Shown here: positions 1 to 10,779 of the stretch, in pieces
Numbering within the stretch: position 1 is the stretch's first letter
Layout: each line of letters opens with the position of its first letter
From: Fomitopsis serialis
Taxonomy: Eukaryota; Basidiomycota; Agaricomycetes; Polyporales; Fomitopsidaceae
Direction of reading: 5' to 3'
DNA: 64,000 nucleotides
Assembly (NCBI RefSeq): GCF_022376445.1
Contig: NW_025955052.1
Location: forward strand, 62,001 to 126,000
The notes under the pieces: generated by a model
Told to the model about the DNA's origin: nothing
Databases searched by the model: none
The model's input: the letters and a program-made list of their open reading frames with translations, nothing else
Position numbers and translations under genes: made by a program

Positions 1-66
1 GTCATCTCTACACTTCTATTCTGACCCGACGACGAGAGCGCGAATGTCGTTCGTCCTCAGTAGCAG

Positions 67-1479
67 TTACAACAAGTTATCGGGAGGGGAAGCCCACGAC
101 CATCCCAGGTATCCATCGAATATTTCGAAGGCCTTGTCCTCCTGCGCTATCCGCTTCTCCTGGCTCCCCTTCAAGTCGCGCCACGCGTGCATGCTCTCAT
201 GCACCTCACGCGGGTAGCTCAGACCAGCGACCATCGGCACGTCCAGTTCGGCTGCCTTCCGGTACCCATAGCCCACCGCGACGTTCACCAACCCGCCGTC
301 CCAACCCGAGCACGCCTCCGCGACTTTCTTCACCGCGTCCTTCAGCTCTGTGGGCGCGGGGTGCCACTTGGGCGGTGTCGGCGTGAGGAGGCCCATGTTG
401 AGCGGAGACGCGGTGAGCAGCTGCCCGACGCGGGCGCGCTCGAGGAGGTGCGGCGCGAAGTCGGCGAACGCGCTGTTCTGGAGGGTGAGCTGCGAGTAGG
501 AGAGGAGCACGTCGAGCGGTTTGTACGGCGCGGTGTGCAGTACGAGCAGTGCCAGACGGAGGAGGGTCGGAAGCGGATAGCCTGTGAAGCGGCGTGTCAG
601 AGGATGTGAGGGCGAATGAGGGTAGCACGAACCGGTGATGCCGATGGCCTTGACGATCCCCTCGTCCTTCATCTTCTGCAGTTCCGCGAGGCCGTCGAGG
701 ATGAGCTGGTCGCCCTCTCCCCAGACCTTGCTCTCCTGGCCGTCCGCGAGCCCATACTTCTCGAGGTTCTCCGGCTTCAACGCGTCCGTGGGGTGCCCGT
801 CCTCGTGGGGGCCGACCTGGGTGGCGACGAACTCGGTGTCGTGGAGGTAGACGGCGTCGAGGTAGGTGGTGTTGAGCCGCTTGAGGCTGCGCTGGACGCT
901 GGCGCGGAGGGTGGCGGGCGAGTAGTCAAAGTCTGCGCGGGGGTGCCGTAGCGGCCGCATTTGGTCATCTAGACGGGTAGAAAGAAGCGTGAATGACGTC
1001 GTGTCCGACAATCTCGGGAAACGGGGCTGGGTCGTCCGCACCAGCTTGTACGAGGAGCGCGGGAAGTCGGGCTCGAGCGCCTTGAGCGCGGTGCCCAGCA
1101 CAATCTCGGACTCGCCGTAGTAGGCGGACGTGTCGAACGCGTTCACGCCGTAGCTGAGCCAAAGTCAGGGTCGAGATGCACCGCGATAGAATTCGGACGC
1201 ACCGCAGGGCCAGCCGAACCGTGCGCACGGGCGTGAAGCTGCTGATGTGCTCGTCCTTGTTGTAGATCGTGGATAGTGCGGCCGCACCGAAGACAATCTC
1301 CGAGAGGCCAAGGGGGCCGACAGTGCTCTTCCGTGAGATTTCGTCAAAGTACGTTCACTGCATCCGGTCACATCACCTTACAAGCGAAGGGCCGTCGTCG
1401 GGCGATCCTCGTCTTCGTCTGGGATGTCGCCGCCAGGCAGCGAGATGTCGGGTTGAGGGGAGTCGAGTTTGACGACCAT
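67..1479 (-). CDS. ARA2: Aldo/keto reductase, D-arabinose 1-dehydrogenase (ARA2)-like
   Basis: NAD(P)-dependent oxidoreductase of the aldo/keto reductase superfamily. The spliced protein most resembles fungal ARA2, which oxidises D-arabinose toward erythroascorbate; that substrate is known for the family, not shown here. Exon 1 starts at the ATG at 1479 (MVVKLDSPQPD...). After an intron comes a stretch ending in PLGLSEIVFGAAALSTIYNKD, then NAFDTSAYYGESE. The AKR tetrad is visible: Asp and Tyr in FDTSAYYG, Lys in LVTKCGRYG (reached by splicing an intron near 920-1030), and His in AVYLHD. Another short intron sits near 570-630, inside the GITG...YPLP region. The stop is at 67-69. Soluble, probably cytosolic, usual family length (about 370 aa). 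Family call is firm; exact splice sites are not. Confidence 0.88.
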
Positions 1480-1741
1480 GGTGCTATAGAGGGCGGGGGA
1501 AGAGAGGAGCGAGTGCGGAGATGAGAGGAGGGCGAGTCTGGAATGAGACAAAGTAGAACGGTACTCGCTTGCAGACTGACATGTCGTCAGAGGCGCGGTC
1601 ACAAATCGCACCATCACACGTCACGCGCACGGTAGGTACAAGTAATGCCAGAGCTGCTCAGATTCGCAACAATTTCGTACACATCAATGAATGAACTCGA
1701 GGCCCGAGCCTGCGCAAGCGGACGAGGCAATGGACCCACTC

Positions 1742-2221
1742 TCAAAGCTTCTTCCTTTCCCAACTGCAGCAAATGACGCGGTTCAGTAGGCGTGCCGGAG
1801 ACAGGGCGTGCAGCGAGACACATACCCCTTCTCAAAGTGCTGGTTGACTGTGAGCATCTTGGTGCCCTCATTCGGCTTGATGTCGTTCCAAGGAGTCGGG
1901 TTCTCCTTCGTCCATACGACTGGAAAGGCATCCGCTGCGTCAATCTCAAGTCCCACCCTCAATCGTGTCAAACTCACCCGTCGGGCCTCGAGCCAGCCGT
2001 GAGAGGTACCATGCCCCACCCAACACCGCCAATCCCATAACAGCAAAACTAGCTGCGAGTCAGCCCTCCGCCATCCGCGGCCAAGAAGACCGACTTACAT
2101 GGGTGTTGCCTGCAAGCGCAGTCCGTGTCCGTAAGCCCTTCGCACCCCCACGATGTGAGCATGGACGTACCTCGACGGCAAACCAGTTCTTCATAAACGA
2201 CTTCCGCACGTTCTGAGGCAT
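1742..2221 (-). CDS. Small mitochondrial protein of the B12D/MLRQ (NDUFA4-like) family
   Basis: Short mitochondrial inner-membrane protein of the type annotated as NADH-ubiquinone reductase complex 1 MLRQ subunit (NDUFA4/B12D family), associated with complex I or IV. Exon 1 (2171-2221) encodes MPQNVRKSFMKNWFAVE and ends at a GTACGT donor. The next exon gives a hydrophobic stretch (GLAVLGGAWYLSRLARGP), and the next the conserved VVWTKENPTPWND and TVNQHFEKG. The last exon (1742-1763), after a CTGCAG acceptor, adds WERKKL and a TGA. About 85 aa, with one membrane segment in the N-terminal half. The start fits the family's usual N-terminus. The call rests on family memory of these motifs. Confidence 0.75.
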
Positions 2222-2640
2222 GTTAGGCAGAAGCAAGATGCAGTGGTGTTGCAGTGGTGGTAGAGGGCGTAAGTAGCGGTCTGCACGTCCGAAACCCACC
2301 GTATCGCGGCCGTCGACATATTCCCACGGGTGACGGCGCGTTCGGTCACCCGCACGTGCCCCGACGCGTCCAGTCGCTTCTCGGTCGGTCGCAGTGGCAG
2401 TACCGCCCTCTGGACCGGCGTACTCGCACATCGCCTTCGTGCGCGGGTGATGCGGCGACGCCTCGACAGCATTGATTCAGAGCGTTCGTAGGTAGAGCTA
2501 AAAGAAAATACAAGATCGCGGTATGTTACTGCTACAATAGCGTGGGTTTTGAGGAAGTACGAAGCCTGTACACGTTCCGTTGCAGCACCGAGGGAAAACT
2601 GATTAACGTACTGTATCCACGGTATCTGTCCTTCTACCGA
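2222..2640. other. Intergenic, MLRQ promoter and NUP160 3' side
   Basis: About 420 bp upstream of the MLRQ-like gene and downstream of NUP160. Open frames here are arginine-rich shadows with no recognisable domain. I see no RNA gene. Confidence 0.5.
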
Positions 2641-5600
2641 TCATCTCGCGGCTTGCGAGAACTTTTGGACCCTCATGATACGATTGGTTATTTCGCTGCG
2701 CAGCTGCTTCTGCAGGAGTTTTCCGCGAGCAGACAGGTCTTCTTGAGAGTCTGCAGCGAGGAGGACCTGGTCAATGAGGGTATACGGCAGCCATGTTGCA
2801 GCAGATGTCTTCGGCTGCTCCTCGGCCAGCCGCGCGTCGCTCTGCGGAGAGTTCAGTCAGTCGAGCGAATAGAAGTCCGGGAATACCCACCCTTCGCATG
2901 AGAGCCAGAACATGATCCAGGGCAGAGTCGAGGTTGTCATACCGAAGGCACGTCCTGATCAAGTACTCGGGGTGCTGAGTCTAGGAATAGTCAGGGTTGC
3001 CATTGGGCCGAGACTGCAGATGACCGACCTCGAGTGTGTGAACCAGCCAAGGAGGCGGTGGCGATGACCTATCGTACTCCAGTATGGTCTCCAACGTTAC
3101 CTTACTGTACCTGAAGTCTGTCTCTGGTCCGTCATGACGCTCCAACGCCTGGCGCAGATACCGCCAGCCCCGATCGGCAGGGGTACCTGGCCACGAGGAA
3201 ACTTTATCGGTCAGTAGCCAGTCAGAAGTGTCCTCTGCACTGCTCGCCAGGCATTAGCACCGCACGCGCAGGAGGTCAAGTTGTACCCACACCACAGCAT
3301 CTGGGTTGCGGGAGAGCCGCAGGCATTGTCGAGTCAGCTGTCCGAATAGGTCGGTCATGTCTTCCTGAGGCAGCGAGCAGTAGCCATCGCTACGCTGAAC
3401 CGGTTGTTCTGGGCCAATCTCATGATAATGGACGGCGGAGACAGTGTCAATCCTGCGGCCCGTGCGGTCAGTGAGGACGTCCAAGGCGCCAGGGGATGTA
3501 TCTACCGACCTCCGGCAGACAACAACGTGGGGTCCCTTCGGATCAACTCTAGACGAGCGGACAGCAGAGTATACTCGTACTGCATATCCGACAGATGCAC
3601 GATCTCAGCGTCTCGTTTGCCAGGGGAGTACCGGCTCTCCGGTATATGCCTCGACAGTTTCCGTCGCTTGCGCGGCTGAGGTCGCCTGCGGTTAGCAAGC
3701 CTGCATTCCAGGCAGGACGTCTGCTCACCTCATGTTCGGTTTCTCTCGTCACAGGAAGGACAATCCATGCGTTCTTCTGATCGATTAGGGCGAGAGCATT
3801 CATGCAGACAACATAAGCTTCAAGCTGCAGCTCAGTGAGGCCGTCGAAGTCTGACAGGTCCCCGATCAGAGCGCCTAGCTTCCGGGCCCGCTGGTACATA
3901 GTAAGTGCAGCTGCAACGCGGAACACGAATCTCGATGAGCACCAGTGCCGCACAGAGCTTCATAGGGATGTTACTCGTCGACTCACCGTTCCGATAGTCG
4001 CCTCTCGACACGTACCATGTGTAGAGGATGCGGGAATAGAACGGCCGGATCCGCGGGTCAGCATTCCGGACCTTGAACGCCAGCGCATCCTCCACCTCAT
4101 CCGCCAGACCAGCGAAATTGAACGACATTAGCCGCTTCACAGCATCCTCTTCACACATCCGATAAATGAGCTGACTGATGCACTCCCGTTTCCTGACACA
4201 CGATCAGCACACGGGATGAGGATATGAATGCGGGGACCTACAGCTTCTCATAGGGGGTAGAGACAAGCGAGGCGTACGCATCCTCATATAGCCCCAAGTC
4301 CGTGAGGCCCCGAATGACTCCGTGCCACAAGGACGCGGCGTCCGTTCCAGGCGGCGCGACTGAGATCGCCAGCTGCGTGAAGGAGACTTCGTGCAGGGTA
4401 TCCGACGCAGTTTTGAAGAGTCCGGCGGCGTGAAGATAATAATCGAATTCAGACCCAAGGGCTCCGCCCCGGGTAAGACGGCAGCCAGCGCCTCCTGGTC
4501 TTCGTCCGATAACGCGCCTCTAGGTCCTGCACGGAGGTTTAGGTCACATTATGTATTGACCGGAGAAAACGATGTGACCCACCAAAGCTGCCCGCCAAGG
4601 CCTCCATGATAGTCGCAGCGTCATCGAGGCGGCCTTCTTCGAGCCAAAGGCGCCCCTGCACGTAGGTGACCCCAGGTGTCCTCGGGAGCCAAGCTAGCAT
4701 TTCCCTGGCGACCTCATGATATCCAAGGACCCGCAGGTTCTCACAGATTCGCACCTCCAGCTTGGTCGCGTGAGCCGGAATGACGGACTGCAGCAGTCCC
4801 GTGTTGTCAAGGAAGACATGAGCGGCCTGAGGTAGCTCGTATATCGAACCGTTGTCCTGCGCGAGTAATCTGTGGACGAGCGAGTACGTCGGTTTGAAGC
4901 CAAAGCGGCGCGCCGAGACATGCATATTGCGCATTCTCGACACCACATCGTCATCATTGCCCGCTCCGTCCGCTAGAAGAGACGGAGAGACGATGTCACC
5001 TGCGGGTTGTCGCGTGACGTAACGTAACATCGCTGCGCCTCTGAAAACGACCAGTATTTCGCCAAGCAAGGTCGGATCCCAGTTGTGCAGATCGCCCGCA
5101 ACATAGTAGAGTAGGCCAGCGAGCGACAGTGCCAATTCATATCGGGCTTGAACACTGGCCGTAACGTAGGACGCGATCAGTGCCCTCCGCCACGCCGACA
5201 TCGCTGAGCCTGGATGTTCGGGGTCCGCCAGGTCTGGTTCTGTCTGTTCGGGCTTCACGATCGTCTGGTCGTATCCGCCGATTGAGTCCATAACAGCACG
5301 GATGCCTGCGTCGAAATTCTCGATTGCAGACAGGCGCATAGTCACCCAATTCTCCAGGCCTTCGTCCACGTAATCCCGGTAGTGCATCCTGTCGGCGGAA
5401 TCGCTTACCACGTCTGCGGACGAGAACGACAGCTCCTGTTGCAGCATCATGACGAGCTGGTCCTCCAGCTTGCGCATCGTACGAGGTCCCAGCTTCTCCC
5501 GCAATTTCCAAATGAGATCGAGTAGTTCGTACTGGCTGTTAATTTCGGACTCCCCTTCGAGGTCCTTGTGAAGCTGCAACGCGAAATCGCCTGGGACAAG

Positions 5601-7270
5601 GGCGGCCACGCGCTCCCGTTCGATTACGAGCAGGCCATCTTTTGCACCGCCCAGTCCAAGGGCGAGCGGCCAACGTGCACTCCTTTCGACCTCGCGGCAC
5701 CGTGCTATGAAGCCTTCCCAGTCCCGCTTGAGGGCGTTCCAGTACTTCGTGTGCTGCGGGGCCCCGGTATGGGGATCTCGTGTGACTCTGACCGTGCAAC
5801 CCACAACCGCAGCAATCTGCTCCGCCACGTTCGTGTATGCGGCTAGCAGCTGGGGAGGAGCCGGCCCCGGTAATGAACGACACGCGTCGGTGTACTGGTC
5901 GATGGCGATCTGTAACGTCAATGGTGAGAACACGCCGGGCCGCATGATCGCTTCGAAGAACTTGTCGGTCAGGGACCCAGAGGCCAAGAGCAATTCATCG
6001 AGATACGCCGGCGTGAGTTCGGCCTCTGAGTGGTAGTTCGCAGTTTGCCACTGCTGCCCTGCCATGCTTGATTCATCGAAGGCGAGCTCGATCTCTTGGA
6101 GCATCGACTGGCCTTCTTTGTCCCACAGTGCGTACAGCGTCGTGCCTTCGACGATGAAATCTGTGAGATGGGCATGCCCCGTGTTTTTCGGGGCTTCGAA
6201 GGTAGCTACGAGCTTCAGGGCAGTACCAGCGCTGCGGAAGAGCTGGAAGAATCCTCCAGACGAAGCCGAAGACTCTGTTGGAATGAACACTAGAACGCAA
6301 TGCGTGCTGGCGCTGGGTTCTGAAAACGCGCGGATCAGCTTTTGAGGGTCGGGCGGGAGTAATACAGAGGGTTTGGTCGAGGCCTGGGTCGATCCTGTAT
6401 CAGCCGTGACGAATTTGCCAGGAGGAACCGCTGGTAATGTCGTCTGGTAGCTAACGCCGCCGGTAGGGGTCCAGACACGAAGTGTCCTGTCTCTGGAGAG
6501 CGTCCACAACTCTCCGACATCGTTCGGAGGGGATAGGACGTCACGGCCACAAATTGGCTGCTTTCTGAGGCGCCGAAGCCCTTGGCTGGTAGCAAGAACG
6601 AGAGCCCGGCCAGCGTGCGACTGGCCGTCTGTCTCGTTTCAGTCCAGTCATCCGCTGGCCCTCCGGATTAGCCAGGCGCACGCACAAGAAAAACACGCCT
6701 CTCACCTTTTGAGGGGGCTCGCCCAATCAGATTACTTTCGACACGAAGCAAAGATCCGTCTGGTAGGGCGATAACAGTACAATGGATGTCATGCACATGG
6801 ACAAGGGCTTCGGTGTCGCGGGGCATGGCCTGGATTTCGTATTCGCGGCACCACAGGTTTGTGGCCTGGGGTTGCCATGACGGGTTGCGGTCACGGATCG
6901 GGAGGGCGATGTGGTAGAGGGACGCTGAGGATGTTACGGCAATGAGAAAGATGCACCCGAAGGCGTGCGTGACGGAAGGGTAGGGCAAGATGGGGGCAGG
7001 GAAGTCGAATCTGAGCGGAGGCATGTCGGAGTGGAGACAAACCACTTCGAGGACGCGACGGCCGTGGGTGAGACGGAGGAGGACGGGGCCGGTGTCCTGC
7101 GGGGTGGCGAGCGCGACATGGGTGGCGTGCTCCGGGGGACAGTTTGCGGGGGTCTTTCCGTAAGCGTCGGTGAGGTCGCGGCGGGTGGAGGGGACGGGGA
7201 CGGGCTGGGTGGCTGCGAAGAGCGACGAGAGCTGCGACGCGACGAGGACGCGGTCGTTTGCTGCGGCCAT
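2641..7270 (-). CDS. NUP160: Nucleoporin Nup160/Nup120 family
   Basis: Scaffold nucleoporin of the Y-complex (Nup84/Nup107-160 complex) of the nuclear pore. The first exon starts at the ATG at 7270 (MAAANDRVLVASQLSSLF) and opens the N-terminal beta-propeller. A large exon (about 4540-6509) continues with ELWTLSRDRTLRVWTPTGG, a typical propeller segment of this family, and passes into the helical stack. Several small exons follow between 2640 and 4450; they include ALIRTCLRYDNLDSALDHVL and end in LIDQVLLAADSQEDL...KLLQKQLR, closing with TGA at 2641-2643. The span suits a protein of roughly 1,300-1,400 aa. It is transcribed away from the small gene at 7732. Splice sites in the 3' third were not all fixed. 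Confidence 0.85.
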
Positions 7271-7731
7271 GGCGGGGCGCGAGCCGGGGGGTGGGGAGAG
7301 AGCCTAGACCGGTTTACGCGTCTGATGGGAGAGGGTGGGGAGAGCGAGGCAGAGTGCAGGCAGGGGGAGGAGGCGACGGCGGGGGCAGCTGCAAGTGTTC
7401 GCGCAGACGCGTGCCACAAATGCAGACGGGCGCCTATACGCGACTTCATGCTGGAGACGCATGCATCGATCTCGATCTGGCACTGTGCAGAGTCGTCCCC
7501 CCACGTCCCCCGAGCATGCTCAGGCTGTACAGCGCATTCTCCCTAGGGCCATCCCAGGACTTCCTCTGTGGGCGCACATCCCACAACCCTGATGCGCCTC
7601 TCCCTATATAACGCCCATGGCCTCTTCCGGGGCTGGCCAACCCAAGCAGCCTCGTCTTCTTCGTGTACATAGTTCGCCTTTCAGCTCGCCTTTCAATTCG
7701 TCTTTTACTTCGCCTTCGCTTCAGCCCAGCC
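7271..7731. promoter_or_regulatory. Divergent promoter with TATA box
   Basis: Spacer between the diverging NUP160 (minus) and the 138-aa protein gene (plus). A TATATAA box lies at 7605-7611, about 120 bp upstream of the ATG at 7732, followed by a CT-rich leader. The ATG at 7617 lies only a few bases past this box, upstream of any likely transcription start, so I do not use it. Confidence 0.55.
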
Positions 7732-8263
7732 ATGGACCAGATGCTCGCTTTCGACGCCATTCTCTTTCCCGCAGACGAGCGGCCCCCGCACCTTGTGTCG
7801 CTCATGACCAGTCCGCTCGCTACGCCCATCAACAACCCGCCGAGCCGTTCCGCTGCGGCCGTATGCCCCATCCCGAGATGTACATGGACTACATCGCGGA
7901 GGGCCTCGGACCCCGTTCCTGGCGCTTTCAGGTACGCGATCCTCGGGCGCGCTTTCTGTCTCACTCACACTAACGCTTGACTCGCATCTGCACTAGGTCA
8001 TTGAACTGCTCGAGGGCATGACCAAGAGTTTCTCGACACCCTACGTCGTCTTCTACCCCACCGTCTCGCGCGACGGCATGCCGTTCCCCGTGAACAAGTG
8101 CATCCGCGAGATCCAGGGCGACATCTACCAAGAGTCCAAAGCCTGGCGTGGGAACCTCATAGTAGCCAAATTCCGCGACCAGGAATACGCCAGCATGATG
8201 GACGCCTCGATGGCTGACTTTCCCATCGTCAAGAACTGGCTCTCCAAGAAGCTTGCCCCATAA
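7732..8263 (+). CDS. Unrecognised 138-aa protein
   Basis: I do not recognise this family. The model has three exons: 7732-7794 (MDQMLAFDAILFPADERPPHL), 7845-7931 and 7997-8263. The second intron is clear (GGTACGCG donor, CACTAG acceptor). The first (7795-7844, 50 nt) is inferred because the reading frame must shift to reach HPEMYMDYIAEGLGPRSW. The C-terminal half is compact and looks structured: VIELLEGMTKSFSTPYVVFY, then FPVNKCIREIQGD and a final NWLSKKLAP. No signal peptide or membrane segment. The charge pattern suggests a soluble globular protein. The TATA box at 7605 supports this start. Confidence 0.6.
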
Positions 8264-8598
8264 AGGTACGCACACCGTCATCGTGAGATCGTCAACACAC
8301 CTGCTCACGCAACCTGCAGTGATTGACAGCGCGCAGGCCCGGACCAGGCTTCATTTCGCTATGATGCTTCCGGCCTAAGCGACATCCGTCTGTGGCTCTC
8401 GCTTTGATCTTCCAATCATTCATGGTAGTCTGCACTCGCATCGCATGTTTGCTATGCGTACGGACTTTCAGATCGACATTGCGTATGCAGATCGTTCCCG
8501 CGGAGCAACATACTATAATTACTATGATCTGTAGATACACGAGGACAGATTAGCTATAATATTCGTACTTGGATCCTGCAGTTAATATACACCTGTGA
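8264..8598. other. Convergent 3' intergenic region
   Basis: About 335 bp between the converging stop codons at 8263 and 8599. It becomes AT-richer after 8480, as expected of 3' untranslated regions. No gene seen. Confidence 0.5.
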
Positions 8599-9915
8599 CT
8601 ATAGCTCATTTCGCCCTGGCTTCGAGCGCAGGTCCTGCTCGTGCTTCATATCCTCAACCTGTTCAGGTGACCGCCGTGCCTTCGCCTTCTTCGGATCACA
8701 GTGCTCCGGAATCGGGCTGGCTGGGTCGATCGGGGGATGCGAGACTCGCCCAACTTTGACGTACTTCTTACCATTCGCGTAGAACCGCTTCCACTTCTCG
8801 ACGCCCTGCGTGCGCAGATGTTCAGTAGTCGAGTCAAAACGTCCGCTCGGGGGTAGTCCGCAGCAGGACCGGCCAGCGCTACGACGTTAACCTCACCTTC
8901 AGCTCGTCCTCGCTTAGCCCACGAAGGTCATGTGTAATATGCGTGCTGAAGCAACCGGTCCCATAGGCCCGCGCAGCGTCCTTCCCAGCGCTGCCGTGCG
9001 TCTTATCAGTGGGCTCCGTCGGCGGCATAGCCGGAACGTAGGCTCACAACATATGGTAGGGGCCGCCTGGGCCGTAGGTTAGGCGACCCGGGCTTACATC
9101 GTATACATCACCATCGATCTGCGTGCCAGTGTAAGCGATTCACTGCGCTCAAGGACTCAGGGCTTAATTGAACGTACGGCAAGATAGATAGGCTTCGCAT
9201 TGTCCGACCCATCAAACGTCGCGAGCATGCGTTCGGAGAAGAGCCGTTGATTGGTCTGTGGGGAGGTCGAGCCTCCGGTGAGCAAACGGCATACGCGATA
9301 CACATGGCAGGACAGGAAGGGGAGCGAGCGAAGGGAGGAAGAAGGGAAGGAACAGGATGGCTTCGTCCGTGCGCACTGACCGGGATCCACTTCTGAAATT
9401 TGGCAGTTGCTGCTCCCAGAGGAAGCTGCCCGTGATGAACTTGCCGGCAAGGAGGGCGAACACGGTCGCGTAGAGGATGAACTTCAGCAGGCCCAGACAC
9501 CCCACCTCCGGCTCTTCAGTCGGATCTGGCTCCTCCGGGCCTACCTCCTCTCCCTTCGCGAGCCTCTCCCCCCGCTCCTTCTTGCGTTCGAGCCAGGCCG
9601 CATGCTCCGCCTCGCGTTTCGTGCGATACTCGGTGTAACTGGGGGCACCAGCACGCTGCACCGTGAGCGAGGGTCTACTGCGAAAGCGAAGAGAACGTAC
9701 TTCAGGAATGGGCGGTTCGCCTGCTTCGTCGACACCATCCTGTCCGGGAAAGCAGGGTCTGGAACCTTGGGATAGTCATCACGCCTCGGAAAGTCTGGCA
9801 TGGGAGAGGGAGGCACGTCCGGATCCGGTTCGCCTGACGTCCGGGGGTCGTGCTGCGCGGGAAGCTCTACACGGTCGCCCTTCCTTGTCGTACGACGCGA
9901 GGTTCCTTTAGCCAT
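8599..9915 (-). CDS. Membrane-anchored MAPR (cytochrome b5-like heme/steroid-binding) protein
   Basis: Member of the membrane-associated progesterone receptor family, which binds heme through a cytochrome b5-like fold. N-terminal exon from the ATG at 9915 (MAKGTSRRTTRKGD) is charged and proline-rich, continuing as PPSPMPDFPRRDDYPKVPDP. A second exon has a charged helix and one clear membrane segment, LLKFILYATVFALLAGKFI. The b5-like domain follows: FDGSDNAKPIYLAV, then (across an intron near 9105-9150) VYDVSPG and YGPGGPYHM, then DAARAYGTGCFSTHITHDLRG. A last exon gives VEKWKRFYANGKKYVKVGRV and a basic tail to the stop at 8599. Roughly 270 aa; probably endoplasmic reticulum. An in-frame upstream ATG makes the start slightly uncertain. 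Confidence 0.82.
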
Positions 9916-10779
9916 TATGTACTCACTAGTGTCCTGAACCATACCCGCAATTGAAAGCGGTTGCAGTTGATGAGAAGAGTGCGCTCCTGCCATGCTTCCG
10001 CCACAACGCGCGACAATAGCTGTCATGTGATTGGCGGAACTAAATGGTCGACCGTCAATGAATTGGACATGAATTTGAAGACGGACCTGTAGGGAGACAG
10101 CTGCTGCAAACATACGAAGGCTCTCGCAACGACAGCGGGCGAGCTAAAATCGAACTAGAAGCCATTTCAATAACCCGACGCCAGCGACGCGGTCGATCGT
10201 GATCACGCCGCAACAATCAGGACACCCGGCGCACACTGACACACACGTCGGCGGGAGCCCGCGCCCGCACCGCGGAACCCAACATGGTACAAAACATCGT
10301 GATAGGATTCGTATTAGCGAGTAACAACCCCTAGCGATGTAAATAAGAGGCACGTAATATAGTATAGAGTACAGATGTATAGAGGGGGTTGGAATACCAA
10401 ATGTGGACGATGAGCTCGTACAGCACGCCGTGCAGCCAAATCGTCTTTAGTCAAAGGAGAAAAGGAAGATGCGGTGTTGAGACGGACAGATCGAGGAAAA
10501 TGATGGGAGAGATGCGATTAGTGGAGACAAGCACAAATATTTCCTGGAGGACCCAATGCCAGTTGCGACCGAACGAAGTGTGCAGATGCAAGTCGAAGAT
10601 GAGAGCGAGCGGGAACTGATAGGACCATAGCGTCGACCGAGATCATAGGGCGAGGTATGTGAGCATGTGAGGACGAGGTGGCATGGCGAGTGCGAACGAG
10701 ACTAACATGAGCATATGGAGATGTACAGCGGCATCGGTTGGCATAGATAGAGTCAATGAGGCGCGACGCTGTCGCCACC
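9916..10779. other. Intergenic region without a recognised gene
   Basis: About 860 bp between the MAPR gene's 5' end and the RGS gene's 3' end. A TA-rich stretch lies near 10340-10385. Open frames here are short and unconvincing, and I saw no tRNA-like fold. Confidence 0.45.

Noticed and set aside
187..968. Several plus-strand and frame-shifted open frames over the aldo/keto reductase gene
   Set aside because: They are GC-driven shadows of the minus-strand gene; only the minus-strand frames carry the catalytic motifs and splice sites.
7617..7731. ATG at 7617 as start of the gene ending at 8263
   Set aside because: It lies a few bases downstream of the TATA box, before the likely transcription start; the ATG at 7732 fits better.
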